From assembly GCA_964414425.1 (NCBI GenBank), contig CAYPWL010000002.1, positions 124,001 through 188,000 of the forward strand: a stretch of DNA of 64,000 nt, read 5' to 3'. The notes under the pieces were generated by a model. It was given only the letters and a program-made list of their open reading frames with translations, was not told where the DNA came from and searched no databases. This stretch comes from GYS-P2D sp964414425 (lineage in GTDB: Bacteria; Bacteroidota; Bacteroidia; Chitinophagales; Saprospiraceae). Positions 8,308 to 16,872 of this stretch are shown here, piece after piece; position 1 is the stretch's first letter; each line of letters opens with the position of its first letter. The position numbers and the translations under genes are program-made.

Positions 8308-8943
8308 TTATTCAACTTGTATGATCTGATCATCAGCTATCACATAGACGTGATCTCCGTCCTGTATTGTTACAGGGTGCATGCCCGTAAAACTCCCTAA
8401 GGCTGGTAGTATCCCACCCTGTAGTCCAAAATAAAAACACGGGAGCCTAAGATACTGTCGGCTCTTACCCCTCATCTTGTAACAAGGATGGATATGGCCA
8501 CAGAGGTTGTAATACTCACCGTGCTCCACAGGATCATGAGTTAGTAAAAATGACTCTATAATCAACTGCTCTCGGTGGAGTATCATCCCAGTACGATCAT
8601 ATTGTGATCGGTGTAAGATGTCGTGATTACCCATGATAAGCTCAAATGAAACATGATTGTGACTCTCCAAGAAATCTGTAAACAGCTCCCAATCATAATT
8701 GTAATCACTATGAAACAAGTCTCCGAGGAAAATAATTCGCTCGGGATTATGCTCAAGGATTAGCTCTTGTAACACATGATAGTTAGCCTCCCCTGCTTCG
8801 GCAGGTACAGCAAGACCAGCTTTCCTGAAGTGCTCCACCTTGCCTAAGTGCACATCCGCTATGAGTAACAGATTTTTCTTGGGCCAATAGATCGCTTTTT
8901 CAGGAAGCAAGCTGAGCTCCTCTCCATTAAGAACTATATCCAT
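8308..8943 (-). CDS. pdeM: Ligase-associated DNA damage response endonuclease PdeM (metallophosphoesterase)
   Basis: The 211-residue calcineurin-like phosphoesterase carries LLLIADVHLGKVEHFRKAG (D-x-H), IIFLGDLFHSDYN (GD), IMGNHDI (GNHD) and NLCGHIHPCY (GHxH), a complete dimetal site. The DVHLGKVEHFRKAGLAVP stretch is typical of PdeM, named for clusters with an ATP-dependent ligase, a DEAH helicase and an exonuclease that act in DNA damage response. None of those partners is in the window; the gene is instead next to recA, 24 bases after its stop, in the same direction. The catalytic class is sure, the pathway less so. Confidence 0.85.
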   Translation of the reverse strand: MDIVLNGEELSLLPEKAIYWPKKNLLLIADVHLGKVEHFRKAGLAVPAEAGEANYHVLQELILEHNPERIIFLGDLFHSDYNYDWELFTDFLESHNHVSFELIMGNHDILHRSQYDRTGMILHREQLIIESFLLTHDPVEHGEYYNLCGHIHPCYKMRGKSRQYLRLPCFYFGLQGGILPALGSFTGMHPVTIQDGDHVYVIADDQIIQVE

Positions 8944-8967
8944 CCTATCCTCAACAAGCGTTGAGAT

Positions 8968-10038
8968 CTATTCCTCGATATCAGCCTCTGGCTCTACTAC
9001 AACTTCTGCTGAGGCAAGCTCTGGAGTACTATTTTCTTCGGGCATGTAGTGATCCAAGATCAATTTAGTAATCTCCGATGCGACCTCTGGATTATCATCC
9101 AAAAACTGCTTAGCCGACTCTTTACCCTGAGCGATCTTAGTGTCGTTATAGCTATACCAAGAACCACTCTTATTAATAATATCAAGGTTTACACCAAGGT
9201 CAATGATCTCACCAAGCTTAGATACTCCTTTACCAAAAGTGATTTCGAAAAGTGCTAACCTGAATGGAGGTGCCAGCTTATTCTTGACCACCTTCACCTT
9301 AATCGGATTACCCACTACATTACCTTCTTTGTCTTTTATAGACGTACCGGACTTTCTGATATCGAGTCGGATAGATGCGTAAAATTTGAGGGCGTTACCA
9401 CCTGTAGTCGTCTCTGGATTACCGAACATAACACCGATCTTCTCTCTGAGCTGATTGATGAATATACAGCAACATCCTGTCCTACCAATAGTTGCTGTTA
9501 GCTTACGCAATGCCTGTGACATCAACCTCGCCTGAAGACCCATCTTAGAATCTCCCATCTCCCCTTCGATTTCACTTCTTGGGGTCAAGGCTGCAACAGA
9601 ATCCACGACTAAGATGTCTATCGCTCCCGAGCGAATAAGATTTTCGGTGATTTCGAGTGCTTGCTCACCATTATCTGGTTGAGAGATCAATAGATTTTCG
9701 GTATCGACACCGAGTGCCTCAGCATAGGTCTTATCAAATGCGTGCTCTGCATCGATAAATGCTGCTATCCCGCCTTTTTTTTGTGCTTCTGCGATTGCAT
9801 GGATCGCCAGAGTTGTTTTACCCGATGATTCAGGTCCATAGATTTCTACGATACGCCCTCTTGGTAATCCACCTATACCTAATGCGATATCAAGGGTGAG
9901 TGATCCTGTTGGGATCACATCAACTTCCACCTTGGGCTTATCACCCAACTTCATGATGGTTCCTTTACCGTAGGTTTTATCTAGTTTGTCAAGAGTGAGC
10001 TTGAGCGCTTTGAGTTTCTGTTCTTTCTCTTTGGACAT
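8968..10038 (-). CDS. recA: Recombinase RecA
   Basis: RecA forms filaments on single-stranded DNA, drives strand exchange and activates the SOS response. The 356-residue protein has Walker A in EIYGPESSGKTTLAIHA, Walker B in IDILVVDSVAAL, the MAW-like TPRSEIEGEMGDSKMG and the loop FINQLREKIGVMFGNPETT. The C-terminal tail is acidic, as usual. Length and motifs are intact. A -7 box (TACATTTG, minus strand) at 10089-10082 suggests a promoter about 40 bases upstream. I saw no LexA-type operator. Confidence 0.98.
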   Translation of the reverse strand: MSKEKEQKLKALKLTLDKLDKTYGKGTIMKLGDKPKVEVDVIPTGSLTLDIALGIGGLPRGRIVEIYGPESSGKTTLAIHAIAEAQKKGGIAAFIDAEHAFDKTYAEALGVDTENLLISQPDNGEQALEITENLIRSGAIDILVVDSVAALTPRSEIEGEMGDSKMGLQARLMSQALRKLTATIGRTGCCCIFINQLREKIGVMFGNPETTTGGNALKFYASIRLDIRKSGTSIKDKEGNVVGNPIKVKVVKNKLAPPFRLALFEITFGKGVSKLGEIIDLGVNLDIINKSGSWYSYNDTKIAQGKESAKQFLDDNPEVASEITKLILDHYMPEENSTPELASAEVVVEPEADIEE

Positions 10039-10081
10039 AGGCGGGTGTATTAATCCTTTAGGTTAGTCAATATATAGTTGA

Positions 10082-10089
10082 CAAATGTA
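10082..10089 (-). promoter_or_regulatory. Candidate recA -7 promoter box
   Basis: Read on the minus strand this is TACATTTG, an exact TAnnTTTG match. It would start transcription near 10075, about 37 bases before the recA ATG. No TTTG was found at the ideal distance upstream, so support rests on the -7 box alone. Confidence 0.35.
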
Positions 10090-10143
10090 ATGTATACTCA
10101 TTACAATACCTATCTAAGATTAATACAACTACTTCCTATTTCA

Positions 10144-10365
10144 CTATGCTGTTGCAGCGCTGTATGCCAAGATCGATTTAATCACCCTTCTTTTCGGGTA
10201 ATATCTCACTTGAGGCAGTTTCTTGTGTACACGACAAAGCTGATTGAACTTCTCCGTCCACTCTGGTTCATACTGTATAGCATACTCAACCTCGATGTGA
10301 TCGAGAGCCGAGAGCTCGTTGTAAAGGAATAAGATTATTTTGTTTGAAATGTAGTTTTGCGTCAT
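10144..10365 (-). CDS. Conserved small Bacteroidota protein of unknown function
   Basis: A 73-residue protein: a short N-terminal helix with ILFLYNELSALDH, a middle EPEWTEKFNQLCRVHKKL and a basic end with YPKRRVIKSILAYSA. Small proteins with this order (LxxYLYNE..., then KxSP.RRxIxxILxYS) recur in Bacteroidota and look like the helical part of anti-sigma proteins without metal ligands. The ending SILAYSA is characteristic, which is why I keep it as a real gene. It is 105 bases upstream of recA on the same strand, beyond recA's putative promoter, so it is probably separate. Confidence 0.66.
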   Translation of the reverse strand: MTQNYISNKIILFLYNELSALDHIEVEYAIQYEPEWTEKFNQLCRVHKKLPQVRYYPKRRVIKSILAYSAATA

Positions 10366-10648
10366 ATAGTAACGTTGGTCAAAAATTTATGCGTTTATAG
10401 AACATTCTGACAAATGAAAATATTGTGCCACAAATGCTTAACAGTAAGTTAGTTAGGGTAAATGACAACGACGTATACGCTATGAGGTAATTATCATATT
10501 AGAGCTTACAACAATATTGGTGTGTACAGTCACATGACACCTTCATTGACCTGTAGATCACTTATAAATAATCATGAGGAGTAGCTTCTGATAGGACCAG
10601 GTGCTCATCATACCCGACTGATCCGTCGACTATACCAACTAGGATGCC

Positions 10649-11548
10649 TTATACGCTGATACAATGCTTGGGTATAGCTGCCTCAAAATGCTCAATCAAC
10701 ACTGCCAACATATCAGTGCCAGATCGGTTCTCCATCCTCCGTCCATCTATATGCGTTATGGGGGTCAGTTCGCCCATTGTGCCTGAGCAGAATACTTGAT
10801 CAGCATTATACAACTCCGTTAGGGAGATGTTTCGCTCCTTGATCTGAATAGATTGCTCCTGGCAGATCTGGATAATCATACCTCGTGTGATTCCATGGAG
10901 ACATGCCTCCGCAGTTGGGGTGTGAACCGCTCCATCTTTGACCATGAATATGTTAGTACCATTAAGCTCAGCGGCGAACCCAAAATAGTCTAACATCAAT
11001 GCAGCGTCAACACCTGCAACATTGGCCTGTATCTTAGCTTGTATGTTGTTAAGGAGGTTATTATGATGAATTTTAGAATCTAAAAAGGATGGGTTGTTAC
11101 GTCTGATCGTAGAGGTGATCACCTTGATACCGTGATTATTGTCATAGACCGGTGGTTTCCATTCTGGTAGTATGATCAGACAGCTACCGGACTGATTTAA
11201 TCGAGGGTCCATGCCCGAGGTGATCTTGGTGCCTCGTGTTAGTGTGAGTCTGATATGAGTATCTCTGGACATATTATTCGCTTTGAGTGTCTCAGCTAGA
11301 GCCACCCTAATTGTTTCCTCTGTAGGAATATCTACGAATGCCAATGCCTTAGCAGACTCATAGAGTCGATTGAGGTGTCTATCCAGTAGAAATATGCCCT
11401 CAGGATATACTCTGAGCCCTTCCCATACTGCATCTCCTCCTTGGACTACACTATCGAATACTGATACTTTGGCGTCTTCTCGAGCGTAAAGTCGGTCTCC
11501 TACCCACACTTGGATATCCTTATTTCTTGGGTCAAATTTTTGTAGCAT
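10649..11548 (-). CDS. Class IV aminotransferase, branched-chain aminotransferase-like
   Basis: The 299-residue PLP enzyme is of fold type IV, the group of branched-chain aminotransferase, D-amino acid aminotransferase and aminodeoxychorismate lyase. The Schiff-base Lys lies in FLDSKIHHNNLLNNI; the cofactor-binding stretch is AAELNGTNIFMVKDG followed by TPTAEACLHGITRG. The ATG directly follows the stop codon of the sulfotransferase gene with no base between, so translation is coupled. Substrate cannot be assigned confidently. Pairing with a P-loop sulfotransferase-like protein recalls the plant branched-chain aminotransferase-like fusion proteins, which argues against plain IlvE. Confidence 0.87.
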   Translation of the reverse strand: MLQKFDPRNKDIQVWVGDRLYAREDAKVSVFDSVVQGGDAVWEGLRVYPEGIFLLDRHLNRLYESAKALAFVDIPTEETIRVALAETLKANNMSRDTHIRLTLTRGTKITSGMDPRLNQSGSCLIILPEWKPPVYDNNHGIKVITSTIRRNNPSFLDSKIHHNNLLNNIQAKIQANVAGVDAALMLDYFGFAAELNGTNIFMVKDGAVHTPTAEACLHGITRGMIIQICQEQSIQIKERNISLTELYNADQVFCSGTMGELTPITHIDGRRMENRSGTDMLAVLIEHFEAAIPKHCISV

Positions 11549-12277
11549 CTATGCAGTAATTATATGTTTAGATAATTGATCGTAGTAATAGTTAGCTTCC
11601 TCTAATAGCGGTAATAAATGCTGCGGAAATGGTCTATTGCTTGTTTCTTGTTTTCTAAATCCAGTTGACTTCCAGACATTCTCATACCAGTAAGGTGCCC
11701 ATATCCCATCAAATGGTTTTGGTCCTGCAGGCCAATGTAACATACCTCTATCAAATGGCAAATCTAAGCGATCACAAAGTATCTTTAATATGCGCTCTGG
11801 CTCTTTAAGTATTTCACCAGAATTGATCACGATTGGCTCATGATCTTGCTGCTCTACCAGATATGAATATAATTCATACTCGTGCTTAAGTCCTATATCT
11901 CTGATAGTCGGCTGTTCTATGACCTGTGCAAAAGAAGCAATCAATTGTCTTGGCTCTCGGATCAGAAAGACATTCTTAAAATCCGCCAAAAACGATAAGT
12001 CCTCAAGCCCTTCGTAATGGTGTGCCATACCTTTGATAAATAGATATGACTCATCAATTGCTTGAAAAAAATACTGAGATAATACAGTCTCAATATCATT
12101 AGGCAGAGACTTAAGAATCTCCTCTTGACCTGGATGATCTATATCCACTCGACTAAGATAGTAGGCATACATAGGTTCATCCACAACAACAGTATCAGCC
12201 CTGTTGGCAAAGGAATACATCAGAGCTGTTGAGATGTTCCTTGGTCCCGAAATCAGATTGATCCTTGCCTTACTCAT
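11549..12277 (-). CDS. Small P-loop sulfotransferase-like protein
   Basis: About 242 residues from the ATG at 12277, chosen because it forms an ATGA overlap with the preceding gene's stop; a longer start at 12301 is possible. The N-terminal LISGPRNISTALMYSFANR is a variant PAPS-binding 5'-phosphosulfate loop, and NVFLIREPRQLIASFAQV is the 3'-phosphate-binding region. The C-terminal PKPFDGIWAPYWYENVWKSTGF is typical of the small group annotated as sulfotransferase-like beside aminotransferases. It sits between an alkyltransferase-like gene and a class IV aminotransferase, both coupled to it. Whether it transfers sulfate is unproven. Confidence 0.8.
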   Translation of the reverse strand: MSKARINLISGPRNISTALMYSFANRADTVVVDEPMYAYYLSRVDIDHPGQEEILKSLPNDIETVLSQYFFQAIDESYLFIKGMAHHYEGLEDLSFLADFKNVFLIREPRQLIASFAQVIEQPTIRDIGLKHEYELYSYLVEQQDHEPIVINSGEILKEPERILKILCDRLDLPFDRGMLHWPAGPKPFDGIWAPYWYENVWKSTGFRKQETSNRPFPQHLLPLLEEANYYYDQLSKHIITA

Positions 12278-12606
12278 AGCTCCATCTCTTCTGGATGCCA
12301 AAAGAATTTTTTGAAGTCTTTCACCTTATCATTGATAACGGTAACTCCTTCTGATTCGAGCGATTCTTGCATCTGTGTTGGCGTGGCAAAATTTAACCTC
12401 CCCGATAATATACCTTTACTATTAACGACTCTATGGGCGGGAACAAGACCTATTGCACTACGGTTAGACTGAGTCAATGCCCACCCAACCATACGTGCTG
12501 AACCTAAAGAAAGATAGTCCGCAATGGCACCATACGTAGAAACTCTACCTTTAGGTATCTGACGGGTCACATAATAGACCATCTCATAGTAACTTTGCTC
12601 CTTCAA
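12274..12606 (-). CDS. Alkyltransferase-like protein (MGMT family without the acceptor Cys)
   Basis: The 110-residue protein matches only the DNA-binding domain of O6-methylguanine-DNA methyltransferases: PKGRVSTYGAIADYL, the helix-turn-helix ending SARMVGWAL, and VPAHRVVNSKG around residues 55-65. In active enzymes this last motif is PCHRV; here residue 57 is Ala, so methyl transfer to protein is impossible. Such alkyltransferase-like (ATL) proteins bind alkylated guanine and flag it for nucleotide excision repair. It heads an operon with the sulfotransferase gene (4-base ATGA overlap) and diverges from the next gene. Confidence 0.88.
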   Translation of the reverse strand: MKEQSYYEMVYYVTRQIPKGRVSTYGAIADYLSLGSARMVGWALTQSNRSAIGLVPAHRVVNSKGILSGRLNFATPTQMQESLESEGVTVINDKVKDFKKFFWHPEEMEL

Positions 12607-12621
12607 AACATTGTCGTTTAC

Positions 12622-13083
12622 ATGGATCTAAAAGTACAAGTTATAGCCAGTAATATTACTAATCTCACTGATGCTCGATATTTCGCTGCTTATGGGGTAC
12701 AATATATACTATTTGATCTGACCGAAATAAATATAGCAGGTATAAAGGAAATTGTAGACTGGGTCAGCGGGCCAAAAATCCTATTACTGTTTAGTGCTGA
12801 TCATGTTAACCTGATAGACGAAGCCGTACTCAAACTGGAACCTTACGCAATCGGTAGCAAAGACGCTATAGACTTGTCTTACTTAGATGGTCATATCAAT
12901 ATGATATCTGTTGATAAAAGCGCCGAACTCAAGATTGAGTTGGAGGGAAATCAGTATACGCTACATGATGCTGACAAGGATCAAAGCCATATCATACTAC
13001 GAGGAAGCGTTGAGTCCAAGGTTGGGTTCAAAAGTTTTGATGATCTCGACGAAATCTTAGATAGCCTGGTGATAGATTCTTAA
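12622..13083 (+). CDS. Degenerate phosphoribosylanthranilate isomerase (TrpF)-like protein
   Basis: About 153 residues from the ATG at 12622; a longer start at 12595 would overlap the divergent ATL gene and is less likely. The opening KVQVIASNITNLTDARYFAAYG echoes the TrpF start KICGITNLEDA, but the catalytic Cys is replaced and the later barrel motifs are missing. It is also shorter than TrpF (about 200). Bacteroidota carry such stand-alone TrpF-like proteins without assigned function. It diverges from the ATL gene by 15 bases and meets the following minus-strand gene stop to stop with no gap. Confidence 0.6.
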   Translation: MDLKVQVIASNITNLTDARYFAAYGVQYILFDLTEINIAGIKEIVDWVSGPKILLLFSADHVNLIDEAVLKLEPYAIGSKDAIDLSYLDGHINMISVDKSAELKIELEGNQYTLHDADKDQSHIILRGSVESKVGFKSFDDLDEILDSLVIDS

Positions 13084-14325
13084 CTAGTAGGTGAGTTGGT
13101 CTTTATACTGCTGGATATAATCACCAAATGCATGATCCACTTGCTCTACACTGAGACCATAATCCTCAATGGTATAGACATGCTTACCAAATTTATTCTT
13201 CCTATGGTTTTCATAAAATTGGGTAGCCAACTTTACATGTTCATCCGTCCATTCTAAGCCCAACTCAGCATATATACCCTGTACTGCTGAGATCGGATCC
13301 GCTACTAAATCTTTATAGGCTACATCGTAAAACTTCTCCTCGTTTCTGCTCCGATACTCCAAAAATTTATCAACAAAGCGGACATCCTTCTTTAACCAGT
13401 ATTTGCCAACCTCATGGCTATCGGCATGGTCAGAAAAAATCTTTTTCCCCGCCATCACCATGCTACAATAAGAGGCTAAGGTGCGATGCGGTTGACGGTG
13501 AGTATGAATGATCTTAGTATCTGGAAATACAGACATAAACATGTCCATATACTCCATATGGTGTGGACTCTTGAGTAATAAGAATTTTTCTGCTGGCTTC
13601 CTCCACATGAGAAACTGCAGCCACATCTTGAGATCTTCATAGGCTCGAGTCTGATCTTGTTGCTCTAACCAATCGGCGTAATTAGGAACATTGAGGACTG
13701 ACTGAGTAGCCGTACTGACGAAGGCGTGATCCATCAGGACCACTTCTTCCTCAAGACTATTATGCTTGACAGAGTGTATAGACTTAAATTCTGGAGACAA
13801 AAAGTTCAACGCTTTGTGGGCAAGTTGAGCCTCATACATCCCATAATAATTCTTCTTTTTTGATTTAGGTACGGGGTTTACAATCTCCCAAGATATGACA
13901 CCCCTAAACTCTGGAAGCGCACCTAATAGTCTCTGGAGAAATGTCGTACCCGTACGCTGCAATCCCGTAATCAATACTTTAGGCGGAAGGGGCTTGTTGA
14001 TGGCATACTCCTCCCGCTTGAGCCAATATCGTGCCCATAGGCGATTGACAAGATTGATAATCAGTTTGTTCTTAAATAGGAAGGCGCCAAGGGGGTGAAA
14101 ATCAGTATGAGCCGTAGCATCCTGTACTAACTGTGTGAGCGGCTCAATGAAGAAATCATCGCCAAAATCTTTTAAGCCTGCTTTGCGCTGAGCAGCACTT
14201 AACAACTCATCAACCTCTACTTTCTCATCAGCCCAAGATTTAAATAGGCCATTAATGATATTCACACCGGTAGGATATGTAAAATGCTGAATATTCTTTT
14301 CAGCAGTCTTTACCATTGTCTCCAT
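13084..14325 (-). CDS. Sulfotransferase family protein
   Basis: The 413-residue protein has the PAPS-binding P-loop in VLITGLQRTGTTFLQRLLG (about residues 115-135) and the 3'-phosphate-binding region in TKIIHTHRQPHRTLASYCSM. The KNSFG-like tail (NKFGKHVYTIEDYGL) fits the sulfotransferase_3 group, which modifies lipids, small molecules or glycans in bacteria. There is no signal peptide, so it is cytoplasmic. It is unrelated in detail to the small sulfotransferase-like gene nearby. A TACCTTCG box at 14340-14333 (minus strand) lies right before the ATG, hinting at a nearly leaderless message. Substrate unknown. Confidence 0.86.
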   Translation of the reverse strand: METMVKTAEKNIQHFTYPTGVNIINGLFKSWADEKVEVDELLSAAQRKAGLKDFGDDFFIEPLTQLVQDATAHTDFHPLGAFLFKNKLIINLVNRLWARYWLKREEYAINKPLPPKVLITGLQRTGTTFLQRLLGALPEFRGVISWEIVNPVPKSKKKNYYGMYEAQLAHKALNFLSPEFKSIHSVKHNSLEEEVVLMDHAFVSTATQSVLNVPNYADWLEQQDQTRAYEDLKMWLQFLMWRKPAEKFLLLKSPHHMEYMDMFMSVFPDTKIIHTHRQPHRTLASYCSMVMAGKKIFSDHADSHEVGKYWLKKDVRFVDKFLEYRSRNEEKFYDVAYKDLVADPISAVQGIYAELGLEWTDEHVKLATQFYENHRKNKFGKHVYTIEDYGLSVEQVDHAFGDYIQQYKDQLTY

Positions 14326-14373
14326 AGCTTAACGAAGGTAACAAGATATTAAATAAGTTACGATGAGCAGGTC

Positions 14374-15033
14374 CTAAAACCATATACGATATGATATCAC
14401 AAGTGATATAATCCCAACCAGATAACCCCCATATATGTCAACTGGTCTATGTGCCTCTAATAGCAATCTGCTCGTGCCTACTAAACCACCGATCACGGTA
14501 GCTACAAGGATTAACATCATTGGATGCAATTGCCAGATACTGCCAAAAAGTGTGATATCAATTACTTTATTACTGCTTATAGTCATCAGAATAATCACTC
14601 CTGTGAGAAAGGCTCCGGCACCTGTAGTGTGAAGACTGATCTTAGAAAAATTATTGATGAAAAAGTCCAAAGCCAGCGCTATACAGCCACCAAGAGCAAG
14701 CACCAAGAATGATGAAGGAACATTAGCGTTACTCTTCATATTGACATAGAACCACACAAAGCATATAATGCTTGCTATCATAGGTCCTATACGCTCCTTG
14801 GGATCTTCCATACGCAGAGACTTAATGAAGCCCAACCCCTTCATCATGAGGACTGTCACCACAGGAATAACAAATAATATCGCCACAGTCATAATCGCCG
14901 TAACTGAAACCTCATGTGCACTACTTAGAGCATAAGCATATGGATCTACCAAGTATCCAGTCCATAGCAATGCAATAAATAATACCAGCGGATGAAAACA
15001 TATCGATATCAAATGAGCTATTGCCCTAATCAT
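14374..15033 (-). CDS. PAP2-like integral membrane protein
   Basis: The 219-residue protein has about six membrane helices. The last motif, SRLLLEAHRPVDIYGG, fits the PAP2 phosphatase pattern SR-x5-H-x3-D. The earlier motifs are weak: DPKERIGP in place of K-x6-RP, and SLHTTGAG in place of PSGH. The family removes phosphate from lipids such as undecaprenyl diphosphate or phosphatidic acid. With motif 2 altered, catalysis is uncertain, but Bacteroidota carry many proteins like this. It stands alone on the minus strand between a sulfotransferase gene and a divergent DUF4294 gene. Confidence 0.72.
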   Translation of the reverse strand: MIRAIAHLISICFHPLVLFIALLWTGYLVDPYAYALSSAHEVSVTAIMTVAILFVIPVVTVLMMKGLGFIKSLRMEDPKERIGPMIASIICFVWFYVNMKSNANVPSSFLVLALGGCIALALDFFINNFSKISLHTTGAGAFLTGVIILMTISSNKVIDITLFGSIWQLHPMMLILVATVIGGLVGTSRLLLEAHRPVDIYGGYLVGIISLVISYRIWF

Positions 15034-15117
15034 AATATTTTTGTGTCTTAAAAATTAACATCCTTATAAAGCTCAATAGGTGGACCAGGACGTTATACTG
15101 TAAACAGGCCCATGCCA

Positions 15118-15780
15118 ATGGCGAAGTTACATATCCTTATTATTCTTGCGATAGCATGTAGTCTTAATCTATCAGCGCAGACTGATAGTACCCTGATGAA
15201 ATTACATCAGACCAAACTGATCGACGAAACTCCAGATAGTATATTCAAAATGCGTCTCGATGGACATGTCGTAAGTGCAATGGTGATAGAGGGTGATACC
15301 ATCATAGTAGCAGATCTGCAAGATGTCAAGATTTCATCACCGAGATCGTTCGCTAATCGTGACGATTATCGCAAGTATCTAAAGTATCGGAGGTACGCCG
15401 CCAAGGTATATCCCTATGCAGTGGAAGCTATCAGGATATTTAGCGAAGCGCAAGAAGTGACCGAGACGATGAAAAAGCGAAAGCGAAAACGGTATCTCAA
15501 AAAATTGTCAAAAGAGCTTACTGAAGAGTTTGAGACGCCTCTGAAAAAGCTTTCCAAGACTCAAGGAAAGATCCTCGTTGAGATGATCGAAAGAGAACTG
15601 AATACTTCACTATTTGATCTGATCAAACTGACTCGAGGCAATCTCAATGCATTCTATTGGAATCAATCCAGCAAATTATATGGGTATCGACTTAAAGAAG
15701 TCTACACTGTTGGCGAAAACCCTATTTTGGATGTTGTGTTACAAGACTTTGATATATCCTATAAGCCCCTTAATCATTAG
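15118..15780 (+). CDS. DUF4294 family exported protein
   Basis: About 220 residues from the ATG at 15118 (15112 also possible). A Sec signal, ILIILAIACSLNLSAQ, precedes a mature domain with SPRSFANRDDYRKYLKYRRY, a Lys/Arg-rich KKRKRKRYLKKLSKELT, and the closing LIKLTRGNLNAFYWNQSSKLYGYRLKEVY. That set is characteristic of DUF4294, a Bacteroidota periplasmic family of unknown function. Three bases separate it from the mevalonate-pathway gene that follows, so the three plus-strand genes here probably form an operon. Confidence 0.85.
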   Translation: MAKLHILIILAIACSLNLSAQTDSTLMKLHQTKLIDETPDSIFKMRLDGHVVSAMVIEGDTIIVADLQDVKISSPRSFANRDDYRKYLKYRRYAAKVYPYAVEAIRIFSEAQEVTETMKKRKRKRYLKKLSKELTEEFETPLKKLSKTQGKILVEMIERELNTSLFDLIKLTRGNLNAFYWNQSSKLYGYRLKEVYTVGENPILDVVLQDFDISYKPLNH

Positions 15781-15783
15781 ACA

Positions 15784-16872
15784 TTGTTGAATCCAGAAAC
15801 ATATAATACTATATCAACCGATTACGACCTATCTAAGGCTGGTGTCGTAAGTTGGCAGAGCCCTTCCAATATCGCATTGGTAAAATATTGGGGAAAGAAG
15901 GCCGTACAACTCCCGCTTAATCCGTCGATAAGTTTTACACTCGACCAAGCACATACTAAGACTACCATCAATTATAAAGCTCGTCAAGCAACACAGAAGT
16001 GGTTAGATTTTAGTTTTGAGGGGAAGGCCCAGCAATCATTTGAATCAAGAATCGAAAAATACTTAAGCTCTCTCAAGCCTATATTTCCATTCATCGATAA
16101 ACTTCATTTTGAGATCGACAGTGAAAATAGCTTCCCGCATTCTTCTGGTATTGCTTCGTCTGCATCAAGCATGAGTGCGTTAGCGCTGTGTCTATGTACC
16201 ATCGAACAAAACATCAGTGCCAACAATAATTATAGTGAGGAAGCTTTTAGGCAGAAAGCATCATACGTGGCGAGATTAGGCAGTGGGAGTGCTTGTAGAT
16301 CTGTGTATCCCAACTTGGCGATTTGGGGAGAAACAGGAGCATTTAGCGGAAGCGACAATCACATAGCAGTACCATACCAAGACTTTAATCCGGTATTCCA
16401 AAATTATCACGATGACATCTTAATCATATCTGGAGAGAAGAAATCGGTCTCCTCTACCGCTGGACATAAGCTTATGGATAGTAATCCCTTCGCCCCAACT
16501 CGATATCAACAAGCACATGACAATCTGAGAGAACTCCTACAAGCACTGGCAACAGGAGACTTAGAGCGATTTATCGATATCACGGAGGAAGAAGCGCTCA
16601 CATTACATGCGCTGATGATGTGCTCAAAACCATCATATACACTGATGAAGCCTAATACGATAGCTGCAATAAAGAAAATACGCGACTATAGAAAACAAGA
16701 GAACGTCCCAATAGCCTTTACGCTGGATGCTGGGCCTAATATCCATGTGTTATACCCAGACTCATATGCCGCACCTGTACGCGCATTTATCCAATCTGAA
16801 CTTTCTGCACTTACAGAATCAGGACTAATCATAGAAGACCATGTAGGGTCGGGTTCTAAACAATTGATATGA
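15784..16872 (+). CDS. mvaD: Diphosphomevalonate decarboxylase
   Basis: A GHMP-family enzyme of 362 residues that converts mevalonate diphosphate to isopentenyl diphosphate, the last step of the mevalonate pathway. SPSNIALVKYWGKKAVQLPLN starts the N-terminal domain. FPHSSGIASSASSMSAL is the ATP-binding loop (Bacteroidota form of PTAAGLASSASG), and FTLDAGPNIHVLY holds the catalytic Asp. No ATG precedes the conserved start, so translation must begin at TTG 15784 or 15787. The end overlaps the rhodanese ATG (ATGA). It shows that the organism makes isoprenoids by mevalonate rather than the MEP route. Confidence 0.93.
   Translation: MLNPETYNTISTDYDLSKAGVVSWQSPSNIALVKYWGKKAVQLPLNPSISFTLDQAHTKTTINYKARQATQKWLDFSFEGKAQQSFESRIEKYLSSLKPIFPFIDKLHFEIDSENSFPHSSGIASSASSMSALALCLCTIEQNISANNNYSEEAFRQKASYVARLGSGSACRSVYPNLAIWGETGAFSGSDNHIAVPYQDFNPVFQNYHDDILIISGEKKSVSSTAGHKLMDSNPFAPTRYQQAHDNLRELLQALATGDLERFIDITEEEALTLHALMMCSKPSYTLMKPNTIAAIKKIRDYRKQENVPIAFTLDAGPNIHVLYPDSYAAPVRAFIQSELSALTESGLIIEDHVGSGSKQLI

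Noticed and set aside
10366..10648. Gap upstream of the class IV aminotransferase stop
   Set aside because: Read on both strands for tRNA, hairpins and short genes; nothing convincing was found.
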